Of a stretch of 43,955 bases of DNA, positions 33,610 to 42,397 are shown piece after piece. Source of the DNA: Actinomadura macra NBRC 14102 (GTDB taxonomy: Bacteria; Actinomycetota; Actinomycetes; Streptosporangiales; Streptosporangiaceae); the NCBI RefSeq assembly GCF_001552215.1, contig NZ_BCQT01000035.1:1-43955 (forward strand), in the 5' to 3' direction. Numbering within the stretch: position 1 is the stretch's first letter; the number at the start of each line of letters is the position of its first letter. Below the pieces are notes generated by a model, which saw only the letters and a list, made by a program, of their open reading frames with translations, ran no database searches and was not told where the DNA came from. A program made the position numbers and the translations under genes.

Positions 33610-33885
33610 GAGCACGGGTCCGGAGGTCCGAATCTGCCCGAACTCGCCTGGGACCTGTCGGCTGAGCTGACCTTCGGGCCACGCTGCTGGCACCGGTCAC
33701 CAGCGCGGGACAGGTTCCCGCGCACCGACCGGTGCCGTCGAGCACCAGATCCGCGCCGCCTGCGAACAGCTGAAGCAGGCCCCGGCGCGGCAGTTGTTGA
33801 CCAGAAGACCGTGCTGCCGCGCCGGTGACGCCTCGTGGTTGGCCTGGAGTCCCAGCTCAGACACCAGCAGCAAACTAGCCGAAGA

Positions 33886-34375
33886 TCACGTGCTCGCCGC
33901 TGTGGCGGCCTGTTCGTCGTGTTCTCGCAGCATCCGCATGACGGTGGCGGGCGAGGGGTGCTGGCCCCTCTTCGCGCCGGTGGTGATGACGAGGCGCTTG
34001 GCGATGCGCGCAGGCTCATCTCCTGGTCGCGTAGGTGGAGGGCCATGGACAGCATGTCGTCGTCGGTGACCCCGGCGCCGCCGCTGGTCTTCAGTTCCTC
34101 GGCGAGCATGGCGAGTTCGATGCCGCGGCCGAGCCGCTCGTGTTCGTGGACGACGAGGGTGACGGCGACGCCGGAGGAGCGGATCTCTGAGGCGAGCTTG
34201 ACGGCGGGCTCCGGCTCGGGTCGCTTGGTGGCGCGGGTGGAGATCTTCTCCGAGAAGACCCGGGTCACCCGGCCTCGGTCAGGGAGTCGAGTTGTGCGTC
34301 GAGGGACTGCCGGGCGGTCGATGCGCGGGCGTAGCCGAGGCGGACGTGTCCGACCGGTTCGGCGCCGGCGCTCAC
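33886..34375 (-). pseudogene. Serine recombinase (resolvase/invertase) remnant
   Basis: GTG 34375 starts a catalytic-domain beginning: VGHVRLGYARASTARQSLDA, QLDSLTEAG, with the catalytic Ser in RAST. One G is missing at about 34280, shifting the frame into TRVFSEKISTRATKRPEPEP and VVHEHERLGRGIELAMLAEE. There follows a deletion of about 45-50 residues ahead of GGAGVTDDDMLSMALHLRDQ, and another one-base loss before RIAKRLVITTGAKRGQHPSP and the stop at 33886. Three lesions make it inactive. It stands 18 nt behind the small zinc-finger gene. The 33610-33885 stretch holds nothing I can assign. Confidence 0.85.
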
Positions 34376-34393
34376 CGGCCAGGGCAGCTCGGT

Positions 34394-34570
34394 TCACGCC
34401 GAGCCCGGCTTACGTAGGGCGGGGGTCGGCACGCTCAGGGTCTTGGCGAGTTGGGGTACCAGGCGGAAGCGGGCGGTGTGGTGCTGGATGGCCACCTTGC
34501 CCTTGCCGGTCCGGCACGGGGAGCCCGCGGGGGCGGCGCAGGCGGACATCGGGCAGTCGTGCGATTCCAC
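34394..34570 (-). CDS. Small zinc-finger protein linked to serine recombinases
   Basis: A 58-aa ORF from GTG 34570 (VESHDCPMSACAAPAGSPCR, TGKGKVAIQHHTARFRLVPQ, LAKTLSVPTPALRKPGSA). The C-x4-C-x7-C spacing and the HHTARF His give a probable Zn site; such small proteins often sit just upstream of resolvase genes in actinomycetes. The reading frame is intact although the following resolvase is destroyed. Conserved similarity seems to begin a few codons earlier (DDFKR), so the true start may be slightly upstream, but a stop blocks the frame at about 34609. Confidence 0.65.
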   Translation of the reverse strand: MESHDCPMSACAAPAGSPCRTGKGKVAIQHHTARFRLVPQLAKTLSVPTPALRKPGSA

Positions 34571-34600
34571 ACGCTTGAAGTCGTCGCACAGCCCCGGACT

Positions 34601-34696
34601 GTTTCATGAGGGCGTTTCAGACGTCCAGCCGTTTGCAACAACTCATGAAACACGATCGCCGCAGGTGGACCGCCGAGTGATCGCCTGTTTCACGAG
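34601..34696. repeat. GTTTCATGAG repeat cluster, possible recombinase site
   Basis: GTTTCATGAG (34601-34610), its inverted copy CTCATGAAAC (34642-34651), a near copy GTTTCACGAG (34687-34696) and a half copy CGTTTCAGACG lie just upstream of the zinc-finger/recombinase pair. Serine resolvases act on such repeated subsites next to their genes. The remaining sequence to 34880 shows no gene. Confidence 0.4.
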
Positions 34697-34886
34697 CGGT
34701 CGCAAGCCGTCGAGTGTTCGCGCCGGAGCTCCGCTCCGAACCTTGAGACCCCCTTCGCTCCCACGGTGCTCCGGGGCCCCTGTCGTGCGCGGCATGGCGC
34801 GATCACGATCAGCCTTACGTCAGCATTCCAGGCCCTGGGGCATTAATAGATAGGAAGTTTATATAAGTTTTTGATAGAATTGAGGT

Positions 34887-35447
34887 ATGTCCTTGATCGA
34901 GTCGCCTGCTGGCCTGGAGGCTAAAGCGCTGGACCTCGCCTTGGAGCAGTTCACGGCGGTGTTCATTCGCCTGGCGTCGGTGGAGCAGATGAGCTTTACC
35001 ACCCTGGGTGTCCTGCACACTCTGGCGGGCAGCGGGCCGATGCGGCTGTCTGAGTTGACGGCGAGCGAGCGGGTCACACAACCGGCGATGACGCAGCTCG
35101 TCACCCGGCTGGAGCGGGACGGCCTGGCTGTGCGGTCCCCGGATCCCTCGGACGGCCGGGCGGTGCTGGTGCAGCTCACACCCGCCGGTGCCAAGGTGGT
35201 CGAGTCGCGGCGAAAGGAACGCATCGATCGCCTGGCCACCCTGACCGGCCAGCTCGACCCGCATCACCAGCAGGCACTCGCTTCGTCGCTGCCCGCGCTC
35301 CTTGAAATGGCCCGGCTCGCCGCCCAACCGCCCAACGGGCCGACGGCACCGCTTCCTCCACCCAGTAAGGAACCACGCCATGACCACCCTGCAGGACTTT
35401 CCCCTGGAGCCCACTCCGATCCACGTGTCCGACGAGGTCCTCGATGA
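34887..35447 (+). CDS. MarR family transcriptional regulator
   Basis: A 186-aa frame whose first about 150 residues are a MarR protein: SGPMRLSELTASERVTQPAM (helix-turn-helix), TQLVTRLERDGLAVRSPDPS and the wing DGRAVLVQLTPAGAKV. The last about 22 residues overlap the epoxide hydrolase start in another frame, which suggests a small frameshift near the natural end. The ATG lies about 7 nt after a TAGAAT -10 in an AT-rich stretch (34845-34886) unlike its surroundings, so the transcript may be leaderless and autoregulated. It likely controls the hydrolase. Confidence 0.85.
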   Translation: MSLIESPAGLEAKALDLALEQFTAVFIRLASVEQMSFTTLGVLHTLAGSGPMRLSELTASERVTQPAMTQLVTRLERDGLAVRSPDPSDGRAVLVQLTPAGAKVVESRRKERIDRLATLTGQLDPHHQQALASSLPALLEMARLAAQPPNGPTAPLPPPSKEPRHDHPAGLSPGAHSDPRVRRGPR

Positions 35448-36615
35448 CCTGCGTGCCCGTCTCACGCTGACCCGTCCGCCGCTGGATGAGGGGAATGGGG
35501 ACTGGTTCTATGGCGTCCCGGACAGCTATCTCCGTGAGCTGGTCGCCTACTGGCAGGACGGCTACGACTGGCGCAAGGCCGAGGCCGCCATCAACGCCTA
35601 CGAGCACTACCAGGTGGGCGTCGCCGGTGTCCCGGTGCACTTCATGCGCAAGCCCGGCCGCGGCCCTCGCCCGATCCCGTTGATCCTCACCCACGGCTGG
35701 CCGTGGACGTTCTGGCACTGGTCGAAGGTGATCGACCCGCTCGCTGACCCGGCCGCGTTCGGCGGCGACCCCGCCGACGCGTTCGACGTCATCGTGCCGT
35801 CCCTGCCCGGCTTCGGTTTCCCCGGACCGCTCACCGGCTTTCCCGACGTCAACTTCTGGAAGATCGCCGACCTCTGGCACACCCTGATGACCGAGACCCT
35901 GGGATACGAGAAGTACGCCGCCGGGGGCTGCGACATCGGCGGGCTCGTCTCCAGCCAGCTCGGCCACAAGTACGCCGACGAGCTGTATGGCATCCACATC
36001 GCCTCCGGGCTGCCGCTCAACTTCTTCACCGGCCCCCGCGCCTGGGACCTCGCCCAGGGCCGGCCCCTCACCGACGACCAGCCCGCCGAGGTCCGCGCCC
36101 GCATCATCGAGCGGGACCGCCGCTCGGCGTCCCACCTCGCCGTGCACATGCTCGACGGCGCCACCCTGGCCCACGGGCTCAGCGACTCACCCGCCGGGCT
36201 ACTCGCCTGGCTGCTGGAGCGCTGGAACGCCTGGAGCGACAACGGCGGCGACCTCGAGTCCGTCTTCACCAAGGACGACATGCTGACCCACGCCACGATC
36301 TACTGGGCGAACAACTCCATCGCCACGTCGATTCGCTACTACGCCAACGCCAACCGCTACCCCTGGACCCCCGCCCACGACCGCACCCCGGTCGTACAGG
36401 CTCCGGTCGGCCTCACCTTCGTCACCTACGAGAACCCGCCCGGCATCCACACCGCCGACGAGCGCGTCCGCGCGTTCAAGTCCAGCCCGCAAGCCGATTG
36501 GTGCAACCACGTCAACGTCAATGCTCACGACCACGGCGGCCACTTCATCCCCTGGGAGAACCCCGACGCTTGGGTGAGCGACCTGCGCCGCACCTTCCAC
36601 GGCCGCAGGTCCTGA
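35380..36615 (+). CDS. Epoxide hydrolase (EHN-type alpha/beta hydrolase)
   Basis: A 411-aa protein. The N-terminal EHN region (residues 1-95: IHVSDEVLDDLRARLTLTRP) is followed by the catalytic domain: oxyanion HGWPWTFWHW (about 107-116), nucleophile Asp in GGCDIGGLVSSQ (about residue 187) and catalytic His in DHGGHFIPWENPD (about residue 387). It is related to microsomal-type epoxide hydrolases and opens epoxides to diols; the substrate is unknown. ATG 35380 has AAGGA 8 nt ahead. It overlaps the MarR frame by 68 nt. A Tn3 transposase remnant begins immediately after its stop, in the opposite direction. Confidence 0.9.
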   Translation: MTTLQDFPLEPTPIHVSDEVLDDLRARLTLTRPPLDEGNGDWFYGVPDSYLRELVAYWQDGYDWRKAEAAINAYEHYQVGVAGVPVHFMRKPGRGPRPIPLILTHGWPWTFWHWSKVIDPLADPAAFGGDPADAFDVIVPSLPGFGFPGPLTGFPDVNFWKIADLWHTLMTETLGYEKYAAGGCDIGGLVSSQLGHKYADELYGIHIASGLPLNFFTGPRAWDLAQGRPLTDDQPAEVRARIIERDRRSASHLAVHMLDGATLAHGLSDSPAGLLAWLLERWNAWSDNGGDLESVFTKDDMLTHATIYWANNSIATSIRYYANANRYPWTPAHDRTPVVQAPVGLTFVTYENPPGIHTADERVRAFKSSPQADWCNHVNVNAHDHGGHFIPWENPDAWVSDLRRTFHGRRS

Positions 36616-36619
36616 ACGA

Positions 36620-37642
36620 CCCGGCGCGCTCGTCGGGCTTGTCGACGGCGGCGTCGCCAGCTTGGAGAGGATGCCTTCCTTGCCGCGGACCTTCTTCAGC
36701 TCGGCGGTGGGCTGCTTCTCCACCCGCCGCTCGGCACGGGAGTTGATCTTGTGGACCAAGGCGACCAGCAAGTCCACCAGGGCGTCGGTGATCTCCGCCT
36801 GACGTGAGGAGCACGGCGCCGCGAGCAGGGTGATCCGTACGTCCTCCGCCGTGTCGCGGAAGTCCGAGGGGTACATCTTGATCGCCCGCGCTCGCCAGGC
36901 AGCCACCAGCTTCTCCGCGCAGTCCGCGAACAGCCCATCGGGCAACCCCAGCTTGCGCACGTCATTGAGCTTGGCGATCTCCGTCAGCAGGGAGTCCAGG
37001 CCCACTGCACCCGGGTCCGCGCTTCAGGGTGGCCAGCAGGGCGGTGCTCATCTCATTGTCCTCGGCCACCAGGGACAGCAGCCGGGCCGTGCCCGCCTCA
37101 CCCAGGCGTCCGATGGTGCGGGCAAAGAACGTCTTCTCCCACGTGCCCCGGGCCGCGACGAGGACCTTCTCGACTCGGGTCCGGCCCGGCGGCTCGATCT
37201 CCCGGGCCCGGCACTCCACCAGCAGTGCCTCGCGCTGCCGGTCCTCCACCAGCTCGACCGGACAGACCTCCGCGGCCAACCACTCGGCCAGTGCCTTCTC
37301 GTCCGCGACCGTCGACGGCCGGAACCCCAGGGCCTCGCGGATCTGCTTGCGGTGGTGCTCGGCAGTCCGGCCGACCAGCGTGTACTTCGCGAAGTCGGTC
37401 GCCGGGACCTTCACGAGCTCGGCGACATACTCCACCGCGGCCGGCGGTACCTCTTCCAGCACATCGGGAAACCGGCCCTCCAGCTCGAAGAACTTCAGCG
37501 CCAGACCGAGCCGAGCCGCGTCGCTCCGCTCTTGTTCGCCACCAGGTCCCAGTTGCCGCCTACCAGCGTCCAGTTCGCCAGCAGCTCCTTTGACGACCAC
37601 TCCTGCCATACGCCCGCCCCCTTGGCCTCGATCACTCGATCA
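36620..37642 (-). pseudogene. Tn3-family transposase, truncated and frameshifted N-terminal third
   Basis: Minus-strand pieces in order: WQEWSSKELLANWTLVGGNW, KSGATRLG; after a 5-nt CTCGG duplication near 37510 LALKFFELEGRFPDVLEEVP, VPATDFAKYTLVGRTAEHHR and AREIEPPGRTRVEKVLVAAR; after a shift near 37010 GLDSLLTEIAKLNDVRKLGL and KMYPSDFRDTAEDVRITLLA; after a base loss near 36653 DAAVDKPDE. This is the DUF4158-type start of a Tn3 transposase of about 1000 aa; the DDE part is gone. No terminal inverted repeat was found. Confidence 0.85.
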
Positions 37643-37922
37643 CTCGATCAGACCAACGAGGAGGCCCAGGACAGGGAAACGGGGCTCGTCCAGCTACCCG
37701 CGGCCTACTTTGCGGCTGGTGTCTGAGCTAGGACACCAGGGCCTGGTTGCGGCGCCCCGCGGGAGAATTCTCCTGGGCCCGGTGACGGACTTCCGAGTGG
37801 ACACAGTGCTCCGGGATTCTCCGCGAGGAAACACTTGGCCGGCGGCCCAGCACGATGGCCCTTCGTCCGCGACCTCATCGCCTAGCGTGGCGCCGGCGTT
37901 CACATCGGGCGTGATGGCCAAC

Positions 37923-38100
37923 TCAAAAGGCGATCAGGGCGATGAATATCGTCGCGGTGACCGCCACACCGAGTATCACGCAGCCTATTGCGGTGGCCCA
38001 GCCCGCAGCCGAGTCAGCGGGTTCGCTTCCCTCATGCCCGTAGATGAGGCCACCGCAATAGGCATGGACCGGGCTCCTATGCCACTGCTGCGTTTCTGGC
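37923..38100 (-). CDS. Short membrane peptide ORF (remnant or small gene)
   Basis: The minus-strand frame VHAYCGGLIYGHEGSEPADS, AAGWATAIGCVILGVAVTAT then IFIALIAF ends at a stop at 37923. It holds one clear transmembrane helix with a short charged preface, a typical look for small actinobacterial membrane proteins. No start codon with a ribosome binding site is evident, so it may be a remnant. The rest of 37643-38248 shows no gene. Confidence 0.3.
37983..38063. repeat. 16-bp perfect inverted repeat
   Basis: GCCTATTGCGGTGGCC (37983-37998) and its exact reverse complement (38048-38063) are separated by 49 nt. Both arms lie within the short membrane peptide frame. Confidence 0.75.
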
Positions 38101-38248
38101 CCGGCGGAAGCAGAGCCTTCTCACGGCGGAGTAAAGGTGTCCGGCGCCGTCCGCGTGTTCTCGCGCCAGGCAGTCGGCGGGTGGCATTCCCGGATCCGGA
38201 CCCCTCGCCCTCAGCCTCTGACGCGGGTGGAGGGCCCGGAGCCACCGC

Positions 38249-39412
38249 TCACGAGGATGGGCAGAAGACGCTCTCGACGACCTTGCCCATCGCTTGGCCC
38301 GGTCCGCTGAGGTCCTTGACGCTCAAGGTGGCCGACACCGCGAGCTGGCGGCGGCCGTCTTCCGAATAGAAGGTCATGGTGAGAAAGCCGGGAGCGGTCC
38401 CGCCAGTGATGTAGAAATCGTCACCGCAACCGCCGCGGCCCTTGGCTCGGGCGTTCGAGTCAATGGGCAGCCGGTCGGTCAGGACTCGCTGAAGTTCCGG
38501 CGGCAGCAGCTTGCCCTGGGTGAACGCCCGTTGGAAGGCGCTGACATCGTGCGCGGTGGAGACCACCCCTCCGGCTGCCCCGGCGATGCTGGCGTTGAAC
38601 CGGTCCGCGTCGCGCAGCCTGCCGTTGGCGTCGGGGTAGTAACCGTGGCCGTGCGGACCCTTGATGCCCTCCGGCGGCTTGCCGGGAAGGTAGGTCTTGG
38701 TCATCTTGAGCGGTCCGAACAGGCGCCCGTGCAGCTCGGCGGCCAGGTCGTGGCCGGTCAACCTCTCAATGATCACGCCGAGGAGGGTGTAGTTGGTGTT
38801 GGAGTAGAACCACTTCTCGCCCGGTTCACCGGTCCGGGGCCGGTCGCGGCTCCACTTCACCAGATCGAGCGGCCGATAATTGGTCGTGAAGTCGAACACG
38901 TCGAATGAGGGGTCTTCTCCCTCGCTTCCGTCCGGGTTCGGCTTGGTGGCGTACCAGTCGGGAATGCCGGAGGTATGCCGGAGCATCTGCCGTACTGTGA
39001 TCTCGTCGGCGCGCTCCACCAGATCCTTCCTCACCACCTCCGGCAGCAGGTCGCCGAGCTTGTCATCCACGCCCAACCTGCCCTCCTCGACCAGTTGCAG
39101 CACGACGGTGGCCACCATCTGCTTGGTCTGCGAGCCGATCCGGAAGCGAGAGCCCGCGGGTATTCTCCCGCCCTTGCCGCCGAGCAACCGGGAGCCCCCG
39201 CTGCCCAGCCCGATGGGTTTCCCGTCAACGAAGCCCCCGCCGACGACCCCCACGACCCCGGGAGCCTTGGCCAGCTCCTCCATCGCCTTCTGCACGTTCC
39301 CGACCCGCGCCGGCGCCGCGGTGACAGGCCCGGCATGGGCCATCATCACCATGACGACACCGGCGGCCACACCGGCCCTCTTCAGGGGCGGACGAACGCT
39401 CCTACGTGACAC
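38249..39412 (-). CDS. Exported serine hydrolase (class C beta-lactamase / DD-carboxypeptidase fold)
   Basis: A 387-aa protein with an N-terminal signal peptide (RSVRPPLKRAGVAAGVVMVM, cleavage likely after VTAAPA). Catalytic motifs: SxxK in GSQTKQMV (about residue 95), YxN in WFYSNTNYTLLG (about 190) and a KTG-like GGT near residue 345. HTSGIPDWY and LTGHDLAAELHGRLFGPLKM are typical of the Pfam beta-lactamase family that includes D-Ala-D-Ala carboxypeptidases and esterases. Antibiotic hydrolysis is not implied. GTG 39412 has AAGGAG about 7 nt ahead. Confidence 0.88.
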   Translation of the reverse strand: MSRRSVRPPLKRAGVAAGVVMVMMAHAGPVTAAPARVGNVQKAMEELAKAPGVVGVVGGGFVDGKPIGLGSGGSRLLGGKGGRIPAGSRFRIGSQTKQMVATVVLQLVEEGRLGVDDKLGDLLPEVVRKDLVERADEITVRQMLRHTSGIPDWYATKPNPDGSEGEDPSFDVFDFTTNYRPLDLVKWSRDRPRTGEPGEKWFYSNTNYTLLGVIIERLTGHDLAAELHGRLFGPLKMTKTYLPGKPPEGIKGPHGHGYYPDANGRLRDADRFNASIAGAAGGVVSTAHDVSAFQRAFTQGKLLPPELQRVLTDRLPIDSNARAKGRGGCGDDFYITGGTAPGFLTMTFYSEDGRRQLAVSATLSVKDLSGPGQAMGKVVESVFCPSS

Positions 39413-39677
39413 GACACGCTCCTTTGCGTGATCACCTTCCGAAGCCGCGGCACCATGCCCTCGGCACGGACCGCTGCGGTCCATGCCTCCACCCAAGACG
39501 GAGGACCGTTGCGGTGGCGTCTGCGTTTTTCGATACGCCCGCGATACAACCAGAAGACAGGCATCCCCTCGCTTCCGCCTCCACCGGACAGGATGGCTGG
39601 GCTCACAGTTTCGACATGGCGAAGGCGCCCCTTCCGCGCGGGTTGGCGGGGTGGGGCGCCTTGGGGTGCGGCAACGG

Positions 39678-40481
39678 TCAGGTGCTGACCGCCTTCTTGT
39701 AGAGACGGGTCGCCAGCGGGATGAACACGATCAGGATGGCGGTGATCCAGAGCAGTGATGCCGGGATGGCGTGCTGGATGGGCCAAGCGTCCGAGGTCTT
39801 CATCGCGGTGCTGGTATTGCCGAAGAGTTCGCGTGCGGCTTGGGTGAAGGTGGAGACAGGGTTCCAATCGGCGACGACGCGGAGTGGCGTCGGCAGTTTG
39901 GAGGCGTCGAGGAAGGCGTTGGAGATGAACATCAGCGGGAAGGAGACCATCGTGGCGATGTTGTTGAAGCTTTCCGGGGTGCGCAGGGCCAGCGCGACGG
40001 TCGCGGTGAACCAGGAGAACGCGTAGGCGAACAGCAGCAGTAGCCCGAACCCGAGGACGGCCTCGTAGGGCGAGGTGTGTACCCGCCATCCGACGATCAG
40101 TCCCATCACCGCCATGACGACCAGGCTGGCGAAATTCATCAGCAGGTCGCTGACCGTCTGGCCAATCAGCACCCCGGACGGGGCCATGGGGAGCGAACGG
40201 AACCGGTCGAAGATTCCCTTCTGCAGATCCAGCGTCAGGGTGTAGCCGGTGATCTGTGCACCCATGATCACGGCTTGGACGAAGACGCCGGGGAGCAGGA
40301 ACTCCTTGTACGACATCCCCGGGACGTTGATGACGCTGCCGAAGACGTAGGCGAACATCAGCACGAACACGACGGGGAACATGATCGCGGAGCCGAGCAG
40401 GTCCGGTGACCGCCTGATCTTCAGGGTGTTACGTCTGGCGATGGTCCAGCCGTCGGCGATGGGCATGGTGATGGCGTTCAT
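39678..40481 (-). CDS. ABC-2 type exporter permease (DrrB-like)
   Basis: A 267-aa membrane protein with about six helices and the ABC-2 signature region PLMFISNAFLDASKLPTPLR, VVADWNPVSTFTQAARELFG, as in daunorubicin-type DrrB permeases. ATG 40481 overlaps the ATPase stop (ATGA), so translation is coupled. It works with the ATPase encoded upstream to export a hydrophobic compound, lipid or drug. It is the last gene of the operon. Confidence 0.92.
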   Translation of the reverse strand: MNAITMPIADGWTIARRNTLKIRRSPDLLGSAIMFPVVFVLMFAYVFGSVINVPGMSYKEFLLPGVFVQAVIMGAQITGYTLTLDLQKGIFDRFRSLPMAPSGVLIGQTVSDLLMNFASLVVMAVMGLIVGWRVHTSPYEAVLGFGLLLLFAYAFSWFTATVALALRTPESFNNIATMVSFPLMFISNAFLDASKLPTPLRVVADWNPVSTFTQAARELFGNTSTAMKTSDAWPIQHAIPASLLWITAILIVFIPLATRLYKKAVST

Positions 40482-41452
40482 CGGGTGGCCTCCCGGGCCC
40501 GCTCGTCGGTGCCGGACGCCTGGTGCCCGGTCAAGGTGAGGTAGACGTCGTCCAGGGTGGGGCGCCGCAGCCCGGCGTCCCGCACCCGGACCCCCGCCTC
40601 GGCCAGCCGGCCGAGGACCTCGCGGAGCGCCTCCGGACCATCGGTGACCGGGACGGTGATCTGGAGCGACTCCGGCGCGGTCCGCATGGCGCCGACCGCG
40701 ACCCAGGCGAGCGACTGGCGCGCGGTCTCCAACTCGGTGGCGTCGGTCACGGTCAGCTCGATGCGGTTGCCGCCGACCTGGTCCTTGAGCTCGTCGGCGG
40801 TGCCACGGGCGATGGCGCGACCGTGGTCGACCACCATGATCTGGTTGGCGAGGTGGTCGGCCTCCTCCATGTACTGCGTGGTCAGAAGCAGTGTGCTCCC
40901 CGCCGCGACGAGTTCGGAGAGGGTGTCCCACAGCGCTGCGCGGGCGCGGGGGTCCAGACCGGTGGTCGGCTCGTCCAGGAACAGCACCGGCGGGTCGGCG
41001 ACCAACGCGCCGGCCAGGTCGATCCGGCGGCGCATGCCCCCGGAGTAGCCCTTCACCGGACGGTCTGCGGCGTCGGCGAGGTCGAAGCGTTCGAGCAGCT
41101 CGCGGGCACGACTCCTGCTGCGCTTGGCGCCCAGGTGGTAGAGGCGGCCGACCATCTCCAGGTTCTCGGCGCCGGTGAGGTGCTCGTCCACGGCGGCGTA
41201 CTGGCCGGACAGCCCGATGTGCGCGCGCAGCCGCCGGGCGTCGCTGACGACGTCGTATCCGGCGACGGTGGCGCGGCCGCCGTCGGGTCGCAGCAAAGTG
41301 GTCAGGACCCGTACCGTCGTGGTCTTACCTGCGCCGTTCGGGCCGAGGAGGGCGAGCACCGTCCCTTGCGGGACGCGGAAGCTCAGTTCGTCCAGGGCGG
41401 TCACGTCGCCGTATTTCTTGACCAGTCCTTCGGCTGTGATCGCGTCGCTCAT
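40478..41452 (-). CDS. ABC exporter ATP-binding protein (DrrA-like)
   Basis: A 324-aa ATPase. Walker A is GPNGAGKTTTVRVL (about residue 38), the signature YSGGMRRRIDLAGALV (about 138), Walker B PVLFLDEPTTGLDPRARAAL and the switch His region LLTTQYMEEADHL. The C-terminal 90 residues form the DUF4162-like domain typical of DrrA. ATG 41452 lies 19 nt after the DUF4097 gene, and its end overlaps the permease gene by 4 nt. Confidence 0.94.
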   Translation of the reverse strand: MSDAITAEGLVKKYGDVTALDELSFRVPQGTVLALLGPNGAGKTTTVRVLTTLLRPDGGRATVAGYDVVSDARRLRAHIGLSGQYAAVDEHLTGAENLEMVGRLYHLGAKRSRSRARELLERFDLADAADRPVKGYSGGMRRRIDLAGALVADPPVLFLDEPTTGLDPRARAALWDTLSELVAAGSTLLLTTQYMEEADHLANQIMVVDHGRAIARGTADELKDQVGGNRIELTVTDATELETARQSLAWVAVGAMRTAPESLQITVPVTDGPEALREVLGRLAEAGVRVRDAGLRRPTLDDVYLTLTGHQASGTDERAREATR

Positions 41453-41471
41453 GAGGGGGCTCCTTCGGGGG

Positions 41472-42317
41472 TCAGGACCGGTGAATGTCGATGTCGCCGT
41501 AGTTGGTGTGCGCGCGCACCTCGACGACCGTGTCGGTGGTTTCGGGGCCTTCGGCGGCGGTCAGGGCGTTGCGCACCACGCCGTTCTTGGAGTGCAGGTC
41601 CAACCAGGCGGCCGTGCCCTCGGCGATGCCGACGTCGACCTTGCCGTAGCCGTTCTCCAGGTGGACGGTGCCGCGCACCACCGCACCGATCCGGATCCGG
41701 CCGTACGCGGTCTTGGCGGTGAGGCCGGCCAGCGCGCGGCCGACGGTGACGTCGCCGGTGGCGGTCTTCAGTTGCAGGTCGCCGGTCGCCTCGCCGAGGC
41801 TGATCTCGCCGTTGGAGGACTTGACCACACCGGTGCCGTCGACGGTCCCGATCCGGATCGTCCCGTTGGAGGTGGTCGCCTCGGCGGGGCCGGTCACCCG
41901 GTCCACGGAGATGTTGCCGTTGGCCGTCTTGACCTCCAGCGGCCCGGTCTCTTCCAAGCGCATGTCGCCGTTCGAACTGCGCAGGACGGTCTTGCCGAGC
42001 GAGCCGGTGGTGATGAAGTCCGCGGCGCCCCTGGCCTCGACGCGGGAGGCGGCCGGCAGGTCGACGATCACGTCGATGAAGCCGCGCCAGGAGAGCAGGG
42101 AGGCGAGGCCTTTCGGCCTCGGCCCCTTGACCAGCAGCCGTCCGCCAGAGAACTCGACGATCGTCCTTTCGGCGGCCTGCACGCTCGCCTCGGCGGACGG
42201 ATCGCTCGGGCGCACCTCCACCGCGGTGTCGGCGCGGTCGCTTGCGTTGATCCGGACCTGGCCGGTGTAGATCTCGATGTCAGCCGTGATCGGTTCGGGG
42301 GTCTCGAAAGTAGGCAT
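41472..42317 (-). CDS. DUF4097 family beta-strand repeat protein
   Basis: A 281-aa soluble protein made of repeats of about 18-20 residues with [ST]-x-N/T/Y-G-[DNTER]-[IMV] turns: RSSNGDMRL, KTANGNISV, TTSNGTIRI, KSSNGEISL, KTATGDVTV, KTAYGRIRI, GYGKVDV and NYGDIDI. It should fold as a right-handed beta-solenoid. There is no signal peptide. The function of DUF4097 is unknown. In actinomycetes such genes commonly stand between an Arc-type regulator and DrrAB-like exporters, as here. ATG 42317 has GGAAGG about 8 nt ahead. Confidence 0.88.
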   Translation of the reverse strand: MPTFETPEPITADIEIYTGQVRINASDRADTAVEVRPSDPSAEASVQAAERTIVEFSGGRLLVKGPRPKGLASLLSWRGFIDVIVDLPAASRVEARGAADFITTGSLGKTVLRSSNGDMRLEETGPLEVKTANGNISVDRVTGPAEATTSNGTIRIGTVDGTGVVKSSNGEISLGEATGDLQLKTATGDVTVGRALAGLTAKTAYGRIRIGAVVRGTVHLENGYGKVDVGIAEGTAAWLDLHSKNGVVRNALTAAEGPETTDTVVEVRAHTNYGDIDIHRS

Positions 42318-42397
42318 GGCGGAGCCTTCCTCATGGGTCCTGTGGAACATCCCGGTCTCAGTGCCGGGCGATGAGTGATGGGGCCGAGGAGGCGGTG

